A stretch of DNA of 64,000 bases from CAYRES01 sp964423425. GTDB taxonomy: Bacteria > Actinomycetota > Thermoleophilia > RBG-16-64-13. The stretch's first letter is position 1, and each line of letters begins with the position of its first letter. The stretch is from positions 159,010 through 223,009 of the forward strand of contig CAYRES010000004.1 of assembly GCA_964423425.1 (NCBI GenBank), in the 5' to 3' direction. Below the pieces are notes generated by a model, which saw nothing but the letters and a program-made list of their open reading frames with translations, made no database searches and was not told the DNA's origin. Made by a program: the position numbers and the translations under genes. Shown piece after piece: positions 58,223 to 64,000 of the stretch.

Positions 58223-60769
58223 TCAGCCGGGTCGCGGGGCTGTCGTGGTGGTGGTTGTGGGCTTTCGCGTCGTGGCGGTCGATGTGCCCGAAGTGGGCTC
58301 TGCGGGCGCGGTGGTCGAGGACGTGGGGGGAGCCGGAGGCCCCTGGCTGACCGTGATCTCGACCGTCTCTCCGCGGGCGAGGACGGTACCGGCGGCAGGG
58401 TGCTGTCCCGTCACCCAGCCTTCGGGCGCGGCATCGCCGACAGGGCGCTCTTCCACCCGGAGACCCAGGCCTTGCAGCAGAGCGTGAGCTTCCGCCCTGT
58501 CCATGTTCGTGACTCCTGGCACCGTGACTGAGGGAGGGGACACGGCAATCACCAGTTCCACCACGCTGCCCTGCAACAGACTGACGCCACCGGCGGGGTA
58601 CTGTTCCACCACTGAGCCGGGAGGGGCCTCCGCGGAAGGCCGATCCGTCACCTGGACGACGAAGCGGTGCATGGTAAGGAGGGCTGACGCCTCTTGGCGG
58701 GAGAGGCCGAGCACCGTGGGCACCGGTGCTTCGACGGGCCCGTGCAGCCCACACTGCTCAACCGGCTCGGTGCCCGCCAGGAAGTCCTTGAGGTTGGCCG
58801 CCGTACACCACTCTGTCGCTACCAGGCCCGTCTCGGCACACACGCGGACGGTGACCCAATCGCTCATATCGGGGGCCGTGAAGGCCGTGGCCGGAGTGCC
58901 CCTGAGCGCGGCGACCATGAAGGTGGCCCACATCTCGGCAGGGAAGGTACCCCCGGTGACGGTTATGCCGTGGACGTTCGTCATGGGCTTTTGTTCCTTG
59001 GGGTAACCCATCCAGACGGCGGTCGCCAGGTCGGGAGTGTAGCCCACAAACCAGGCGTCGCGGTAGGCCTGTGTGGTGCCGGTTTTGCCGGCCGCGGGAC
59101 GCCCGATGTCCGCCGCCTTGCCGGTACCGGCGGTGATGACGTGGGTGAGAGAGTCCGTCACGAGGTACGCGACGCGGGGTTCAAGAACACGGGTGCGCAC
59201 CGGACGGTTCTCGTCGAGGAGGGTGCCGTTCGCCATCTCCACCCGCACGATGGAGATGGGGGCAACCGGGGTCTCTTCGTCGAAGACCACACTGCCGTAG
59301 ATGAGTTCACCACCTGTGGCCAGGGTGCAGTAGGCCATGGCCATCTCCAGGGGGGTGACTCCGTGGGTGAGCCCACCGAGGGCGATGGCAGGGTGGGGAT
59401 CCACGGGTGAGGCGATACCCATGCTGTGAGCCGTCTCCACCACCCTCCCGGGTCCGACCTCCATGATGAGCCGGGCGAAGGCTCCGTTCGACGAGAGCGC
59501 GATGGCCTGGGCGAGGGTGATCTCGCCCACGTCTTTGGACTTCACCTCCCAGTCATCACCGGGAAGTTCAATTGTCACGGGGCCTGATTCGATGGTGGAG
59601 GCCGGGCTCATGCCCATGGCGAAGGCCGCCGTCAGAACGAAGGTCTTGAACGCCGACCCCGGTTGCCGACGGCCCTGGGTGGCGAGGTTGAATTGCTCCT
59701 CGCGAAAGTCGCTGCCTCCCACCATCGCCACGATGCGGCCGGTATGAGGGTCTATGGCGACCAGGGCGGCTGCAGGATCGCCCGGCTGGTTGAGTGTACC
59801 GGCGACGGCCGTCTCGGCCATGCGCTGTCTGTCGAGATCGATGCTCGTATATACGCGCAGGCCGCCCTTCAGCACGGTGCTCGATCCGTATTTGGCCACG
59901 AGTTGGCCCCGGATATACTCGACCCAGTAGGGCACGAGAGTCTCCTCATTACCGCGTACCGGCGCAAGTTCGATGGGCCTGGAGAGCCCCTCTTGGAGGG
60001 CCGCCGCCGAGAGGTAGCCCTGCTGGTACATCTTGTTGAGGATCATGTTTCGGCGGACAAGAGCGGCCTCGGGATCGCGGCGTGGGGAGTAGTTGCTCGG
60101 TGACTTGGTGATGCCGGCGAGCAGTGCCGCCTGCACCGGGGTGAGGTCCTTCGCCTGCACCCCAAAGTAGGTGAGCGCTGCTGCCTCGACCCCGTAGGCT
60201 CCCTCGCCGAAGTAGATGGTGTTCAAGTATTCGTTGAGTATCTTGTCCTTGGACCACTGCCTCTCCAACTGAAAGGCGAGGGCGGCTTCGAGCACCTTGC
60301 GGTTGATGGTCTTCTCTCCACCCACGAAGGCGTTCTTTATGTACTGTTGGGTGATGGTGGAGGCACCCTGGGCGAAGCTCCGCTCCCTGATGTCGGCCAC
60401 GAGTGCCCGTCCCACCGCGATGAGGTCGACTCCTTTGTGCTCATAGAAACGCTCGTCCTCGACCGCGACGACGGCATCCCGCATGCACTGGGGAATGCCC
60501 TCACCGGGTACGATGACCCGGTTCTCCACTCCGTGGAGTTCTGCGAGAAGGGTCGGCTCCGGAGCAGCATCGAATATCTTCGTGGTCTCAGCCGGCTCGT
60601 GCTGGTCGGGCTGGAGCGGGGGAAGACCCGTCATGATGCCGGCGTAGAGGCCGGTGAGGCCGGCAATGAGAGCGACGGCCGCGAGCAGGACGAGGAGTAG
60701 AAGCGTGCGGAGCACGTGCCGTCGTGTGCCTCGCCGGGCTCGGCGCGCGTCTTTCGTGCGATACGCCAT
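58223..60769 (-). CDS. Class A penicillin-binding protein with C-terminal PASTA repeats
   Basis: 848 aa. A basic N-terminus and one membrane helix (LLLLVLLAAVALIAGLTGLYA) come first. The GT51 glycosyltransferase has the catalytic Glu in VEDERFYEHKGVD and TITQQYIKN. The transpeptidase has the SxxK motif in PGSAFKTF, SSN in LSSNGAF and KTG in AGKTGTTQAY. Two PASTA domains follow (VPTVLGLSRQEASALL and VTVPGVTNMDRAEAHALL), then a Thr/Pro-rich tail. It polymerises and cross-links peptidoglycan. PASTA domains on a PBP are common in Gram-positives and actinobacteria. Its 3' end faces the Nif3-like gene only 24 bases away, and its 5' end is divergent from tyrS. Confidence 0.93.
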   Translation of the reverse strand: MAYRTKDARRARRGTRRHVLRTLLLLVLLAAVALIAGLTGLYAGIMTGLPPLQPDQHEPAETTKIFDAAPEPTLLAELHGVENRVIVPGEGIPQCMRDAVVAVEDERFYEHKGVDLIAVGRALVADIRERSFAQGASTITQQYIKNAFVGGEKTINRKVLEAALAFQLERQWSKDKILNEYLNTIYFGEGAYGVEAAALTYFGVQAKDLTPVQAALLAGITKSPSNYSPRRDPEAALVRRNMILNKMYQQGYLSAAALQEGLSRPIELAPVRGNEETLVPYWVEYIRGQLVAKYGSSTVLKGGLRVYTSIDLDRQRMAETAVAGTLNQPGDPAAALVAIDPHTGRIVAMVGGSDFREEQFNLATQGRRQPGSAFKTFVLTAAFAMGMSPASTIESGPVTIELPGDDWEVKSKDVGEITLAQAIALSSNGAFARLIMEVGPGRVVETAHSMGIASPVDPHPAIALGGLTHGVTPLEMAMAYCTLATGGELIYGSVVFDEETPVAPISIVRVEMANGTLLDENRPVRTRVLEPRVAYLVTDSLTHVITAGTGKAADIGRPAAGKTGTTQAYRDAWFVGYTPDLATAVWMGYPKEQKPMTNVHGITVTGGTFPAEMWATFMVAALRGTPATAFTAPDMSDWVTVRVCAETGLVATEWCTAANLKDFLAGTEPVEQCGLHGPVEAPVPTVLGLSRQEASALLTMHRFVVQVTDRPSAEAPPGSVVEQYPAGGVSLLQGSVVELVIAVSPPSVTVPGVTNMDRAEAHALLQGLGLRVEERPVGDAAPEGWVTGQHPAAGTVLARGETVEITVSQGPPAPPTSSTTAPAEPTSGTSTATTRKPTTTTTTAPRPG

Positions 60770-60783
60770 TCTGATCGAGTCTC

Positions 60784-60812
60784 TTGCGTCTCCGGGTCTG
60801 ACTATCTATGCT
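60784..60812 (+). promoter_or_regulatory. tyrS promoter
   Basis: TTGCGT (60784) - 17 bases - TATGCT (60807), in the gap between the divergent PBP gene and tyrS. No T-box features are seen in the short leader. Confidence 0.55.
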
Positions 60813-60848
60813 GCACGAAACATGTTACACGAAGAGGTATTGCACGCT

Positions 60849-62117
60849 ATGAATGAAGATCAGAGACCGGCGCCCCCCACGTCCTCGGTTCCGGGCGATC
60901 TCCTGGAGGAATATCAGGACCTCATCACCGGAGCCATCGATGTCCTGCCGGAAGGTGAACTCCTGGACCGCTTGGTGCGGGCCCGACAGGAAGGCCGGCC
61001 GCTGCGGGCCAAGCTGGGAGTCGACCCCACGGCTCCAGACATCCATCTGGGCCACACCGTCGTACTGCGCAAACTGGCCCAGTTCCAGAGGCACGGTCAT
61101 ACTGCGGTGCTGATCATCGGCGACTACACGGCGAAGGTGGGCGACCCCTCCGGCCGTTCCAAGCTCAGGCCGCGTTTGACCGAGGAGGAGATAGAGGCGA
61201 ACGCCGTGACCTACGTGGCGCAGGCGGCGAAGGTGCTCGACATGGAGAAGACTGAGTTGGTCCGCAACAGCGACTGGTTGTCGGCCCTCGGCATGGATGA
61301 AGTGTTGACGCTTACCGCCTCCACCACGGTGGCGCGCATGTTGGAGCGGGACGATTTTGCGAACCGCTACGCCGCCAACCAGCCCATCTCCATGCTCGAG
61401 TTCATGTATCCCCTCCTTCAGGGTTACGACAGCGTCGCCATTCGGTCGGACATCGAACTCGGTGGCACCGACCAGAAGTTCAACCTGCTCATGGGCCGCA
61501 ACATCATGGAGGCCTATGGGCTTCCTCCTCAAGGGGTTCTCACGGTGCCGCTCCTGGCGGGCACCGACGGCACCCGCAAGATGTCCAAGACCTACGGGAA
61601 CTACATCGGTGTGACCGAGGAGCCGGCGGAGATGTTCGGCAAAGTGATGTCGATTCCCGACGAACTGATGGGTACATACTTCACGCTTCTCACGGGAGCC
61701 GGACACAGGGAGGTCGAAGCCATTGAAGGCGGCTTGGCGGACGGCTCCTACCATCCCGCGGAGGCCAAGCGCGATCTCGCCGAGAGGATAACTGCGCTCT
61801 ACCACGGCGAGCAGGCGGGCAGAGAGGCCCGTGCCGCCTTCGACCGCGTTTTCAAGGAGAGGGAGCGTCCGGTGGATGCCCCCGAGGCATCTCTCCCCGC
61901 AGGCGCGATCGTCGATGGGCGCGTGTGGCTGCCGCGCCTGCTCGCCGAACTGGGCCTTGCCACTTCCCGGGGGGAGGCACGAAGATTGATTCAGCAGGGC
62001 GGTGTGCGCATCGACGGAGACGTTGTGAAGGACCCTGCAGCGGAATATGAACCGGAGGCGCTGGCAGGCGTGCTTCTCCAAGTTGGGCGCCGCCGCTTCC
62101 TTCGCGTCGTGTCTTGA
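60849..62117 (+). CDS. tyrS: Tyrosyl-tRNA synthetase
   Basis: 422 aa from ATG 60849; ATG 60822 is an alternative nine codons upstream. HIGH-type motif DIHLGHTVVLRKL, tyrosine/tRNA region SMLEFMYPLLQGYDSVAI, ELGGTDQKFN, and KMSKS-type loop GTRKMSKTYGN. The C-terminal S4 RNA-binding domain reads LATSRGEARRLIQQGGVRIDGDVV. Class I synthetase with all catalytic parts present. Confidence 0.95.
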   Translation: MNEDQRPAPPTSSVPGDLLEEYQDLITGAIDVLPEGELLDRLVRARQEGRPLRAKLGVDPTAPDIHLGHTVVLRKLAQFQRHGHTAVLIIGDYTAKVGDPSGRSKLRPRLTEEEIEANAVTYVAQAAKVLDMEKTELVRNSDWLSALGMDEVLTLTASTTVARMLERDDFANRYAANQPISMLEFMYPLLQGYDSVAIRSDIELGGTDQKFNLLMGRNIMEAYGLPPQGVLTVPLLAGTDGTRKMSKTYGNYIGVTEEPAEMFGKVMSIPDELMGTYFTLLTGAGHREVEAIEGGLADGSYHPAEAKRDLAERITALYHGEQAGREARAAFDRVFKERERPVDAPEASLPAGAIVDGRVWLPRLLAELGLATSRGEARRLIQQGGVRIDGDVVKDPAAEYEPEALAGVLLQVGRRRFLRVVS

Positions 62118-62159
62118 CCCGGTGGGCCGAGTGGCCCCCGGTCTTTGGCAGTGACACTG

Positions 62160-62201
62160 CGCCGGGTGTGTGGGACCGAGCATGGTCCCGCACCCGGGCG
62201 T
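62160..62201 (+). terminator. Imperfect terminator hairpin after tyrS
   Basis: CCGGGTG-TG-TGGGACC and GGTCCC-GCACCCGG pair with a small bulge around the loop GAGCAT. There is no T-run. Confidence 0.4.
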
Positions 62202-62306
62202 TCTCCCACCCGAGCGGGCACTTTCCAACCTAAGTCCTAGAGCGCGGACCTCCCTGACGCCCTAGCCTGTCTCTGCGGATGAACGCTCGGATACGGAGGG
62301 GGCGCA

Positions 62307-63092
62307 ATGGAGGCTGATGGGCTTATGAGACGTGAGGTTCGGGCCGAAGACGGGGGAGGGCATCTCTTCGGCGGGTCGGCCAGGGTTCCTCGGGGCTCCG
62401 GAGCGCGCGTTTCGTGTGTACTCCGCCGGGCACCCGCCTTGATACTCGCCGCCATGGTGATAGTGATGATAACGGGCATGTGCGGTTGTGGGACCGATGG
62501 CGGTGCCCGGCTACCTTCGCCCGACAACGGCGACGGTCTTGGGGGACGGACTGCATCCGGCGGCATCGAACCGGGGGCGGCCGGCGGGCAGGCCCCCCGC
62601 AACGAGAGTGATGCTGAGGTGAGCAACGCCGGCTCAGCGGACGCGCACACGGGTGCGGCCGCACCCGGTGGCTCCTGGTGCGTCCCCTCGCCGGCCATGC
62701 AGGCTCTCTTTGCCGAATTGGCTGCTCAGATGGAGGCTCCGCTGTTCGTACCGACCGAGGTGCCGGAGGGTGCGACTCTCACTGGGGTCAGACGCGGCGT
62801 CGACGAGCCGGCCGGGGAGACAGGTGGGGCTACGGGTGCCTCAGGGTTTGTCCTCAGCACCTCCAGTGGATGGATGGAAGTGCTCGCCGATGTGCAGGGC
62901 GATCTGGGCGACCTGCCGTCGCGGGAGGTGGTGGTCGCCGGTGAAGTGCCGGCCGAGGTGACCAAGCTTCTTGGCGGGACGATGGTGCAATGGAGGTGGG
63001 AGGGATTTCTCTACGCCGTGTACGGCAAGGGCTTCACAGAGAAGGACGTGCTTCGCTTCAGCGAGGGGCTGGTGGTACTCGCTGCAGAGTGA
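62307..63092 (+). CDS. Putative secreted lipoprotein
   Basis: 261 aa; ATG with GGAGGGGG 5 bases upstream. Function not recognised. After an unusually long, Arg/Gly-rich N-region (~38 residues) comes a hydrophobic stretch (ALILAAMVIVMITGM) ending in CGCGTDGG, a plausible lipobox Cys. A Gly/Ser/Asp-rich linker leads to a compact C-terminal domain with VPTEVPEGATLTGVRRG and GTMVQWRWEGFLYAVYGKGFTEKDVLRFSEGLV. That last part resembles DUF4367-type domains of anti-sigma or spore-related proteins. The likeness is weak. Confidence 0.6.
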   Translation: MEADGLMRREVRAEDGGGHLFGGSARVPRGSGARVSCVLRRAPALILAAMVIVMITGMCGCGTDGGARLPSPDNGDGLGGRTASGGIEPGAAGGQAPRNESDAEVSNAGSADAHTGAAAPGGSWCVPSPAMQALFAELAAQMEAPLFVPTEVPEGATLTGVRRGVDEPAGETGGATGASGFVLSTSSGWMEVLADVQGDLGDLPSREVVVAGEVPAEVTKLLGGTMVQWRWEGFLYAVYGKGFTEKDVLRFSEGLVVLAAE

Positions 63093-63230
63093 CGGGACGG
63101 GGTCCGGGATGCTGAACCTGCCCGCCAGCGAGAGAGGGGTTGAGGAGTGGTATCATGTGTGGAGGTCCGATTGCATCGTGGGCTCTTGGGCACGAGGAAG
63201 GATCTCGATTGGTGTCTCGTGCTCGGTGCC

Positions 63231-63259
63231 TTGACAACGTGTGGACGGCGGGGTATCAT
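63231..63259 (+). promoter_or_regulatory. rRNA operon promoter P1
   Basis: A perfect TTGACA (63231), 17-base spacer and TATCAT (63254). It lies 450 bases upstream of 16S. No protein gene is credible between 63093 and 63708. Confidence 0.8.
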
Positions 63260-63439
63260 TCGACTTCTGAGAGCATGTTGTGTTCATCTGACAGCCTCAA
63301 CTCCCACTTGGGGGTGCTCGAGTAGAGTCCGAGCGAAAGACCGGACTTGACAGGAGCCGTCCAGGGTTGGGCGGCTCGAGTTGTGTAAGGGCCCCGCAGG
63401 GGTTCAGGGCATGAGGCGAAAAGCGGTTCTCAGGTTGGG

Positions 63440-63468
63440 TTGACGGGCTCTCTGACTAGTGCTAGTCT
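63440..63468 (+). promoter_or_regulatory. rRNA operon promoter P2
   Basis: TTGACG (63440), 17-base spacer and TAGTCT (63463), about 240 bases upstream of 16S. Tandem promoters are common for rrn operons. Confidence 0.6.
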
Positions 63469-63469
63469 T

Positions 63470-63708
63470 CCCGCTCGCGCCAATGAGCGCAGTGGTCTTT
63501 GAAAACTGAACAGCGTGATGGATCGACAAGTAATTGCTCGATCTACCAGCACTTTAACGCCCTAGGCTCCTTCACAAGGAGCTTGGGACCCCGTAAGTCT
63601 CGTGCACACGAAACCTGCACGAGCATTCATTTGAGAGTGAGCTTGCTTCAAGCTCCTCCGCGATGTCAGAACCGAGATGGTACTCAGTACCTCTCGTTTC
63701 GCAAAGAT
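63470..63708 (+). promoter_or_regulatory. 16S rRNA leader with boxA-like sequence
   Basis: TCTTTGAAAACTGAAC near 63498 is the typical boxA-like antitermination element of rrn leaders. The region to 63708 has several short inverted repeats (for example around CTCGTGCA/TGCACGAG near 63600-63625), consistent with processing stems. No protein-coding signal is seen. Confidence 0.6.
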
Positions 63709-64000
63709 TTCACGGAGAGTTTGATCCTGGCTCAGGACGAACGCTGGCGGCGTGCTTAACACATGCAAGTCGAGCGAGAAAGGGTCTTTCGGGACCTGAG
63801 TACAGCGGCGAACGGGTGAGTAACACGTGGGCAACCTGCCCCAAGGATCGGGATAACTCCGGGAAACCGGAGCTAATACCGGGCGTGCTTGTGTCACACA
63901 AGTGACATTAGTAAAGGTAGCTTCGGCCTCTGCCTTGGGATGGGCCCGCGGCCTATCAGCTTGTTGGTGAGGTAACGGCTCACCAAGGCTACGACGGGTA
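63709..64000 (+). rRNA. 16S ribosomal RNA, 5' part (runs off the window)
   Basis: GAGAGTTTGATCCTGGCTCAG at 63715 is the universal 5' primer site. It is followed by GACGAACGCTGGCGGCGTGC, ACATGCAAGTCGAGCGAG and GAACGGGTGAGTAACACGTGG. About 290 bases are present, up to the region near E. coli position 265. The start is set by analogy to E. coli numbering. The V1 and V2 loops look actinobacteria-like, but a database search is needed for placement. Confidence 0.97.

Noticed and set aside
63140..63905. Several short open frames between the lipoprotein gene and 16S
   Set aside because: They overlap rrn promoters, leader and 16S rRNA on both strands and have no coding support.

Overview
This window is a GC-rich, gene-dense piece of an anaerobic bacterial chromosome. 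The 16S rRNA fragment at the right end, the LexA-box type (GAAC-N4-GTTC), the SLH/L,D-transpeptidase and PASTA-PBP envelope proteins and the compact operons suggest a deep-branching, Gram-positive-type actinobacterium. That placement is an inference, not a computed phylogeny. I saw no transposase, integrase, prophage or CRISPR array.

Left third (1-18047): one long co-directional block for the Wood-Ljungdahl (reductive acetyl-CoA) pathway. The order is acsV (start outside the window), fchA, folD, acsD, acsB, acsC, metV, metF, lpdA, lipA, acsE, then three subunits of a flavin/iron-sulfur oxidoreductase (HydC/NuoE-like, HydB/NuoF-like and a formate-dehydrogenase/NuoG-like protein). Many junctions are 4-base start/stop overlaps. 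Together they cover methenyl- to methyl-THF reduction, methyl transfer to the corrinoid protein, corrinoid reactivation and acetyl-CoA assembly. CODH (acsA) and formate-THF ligase (fhs) are not in the window. Two proteins look altered. FolD lacks the cyclohydrolase Lys and Gln and carries an inserted zinc ribbon, while a separate cyclohydrolase (fchA) lies next to it. The formate-dehydrogenase-like subunit keeps its Fe-S and cofactor framework but has lost the Sec/Cys, His and Arg of the formate site.

18048-26600: a perfect 54-bp palindrome separates this block from a minus-strand two-component pair. A divergent REC-HD-GYP phosphodiesterase, a Lon-type protease, a BioF-like protein without a recognisable PLP lysine, tRNA-Leu, and lexA with two LexA boxes plus a small zinc-ribbon gene follow.

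26600-40900: tRNA-Asn, a Ca2+-type P-ATPase, manC-manB, nadE, metX-metW, a CAT-anticodon tRNA, a Nif3-RNase H fusion, tRNA-Gly, tRNA-Cys, an SLH-L,D-transpeptidase, tRNA-Val and a YihY membrane protein.

40900-58200: translation genes (thrS; infC-rpmI-rplT-trmH-pheS-pheT, with an attenuator-like leader and probable AUA/AUU starts for infC and pheS). An arginine operon follows (argC-J-B-D-R-G-H, no argF), then mpg and a Nif3-family gene. An unusual G16/C16 hairpin lies between pheT and argC.

58200-64000: a PASTA-bearing class A PBP (minus), tyrS, a putative lipoprotein, and an rRNA promoter/leader region with two consensus promoters leading into the 5' part of a 16S rRNA gene that runs off the window.
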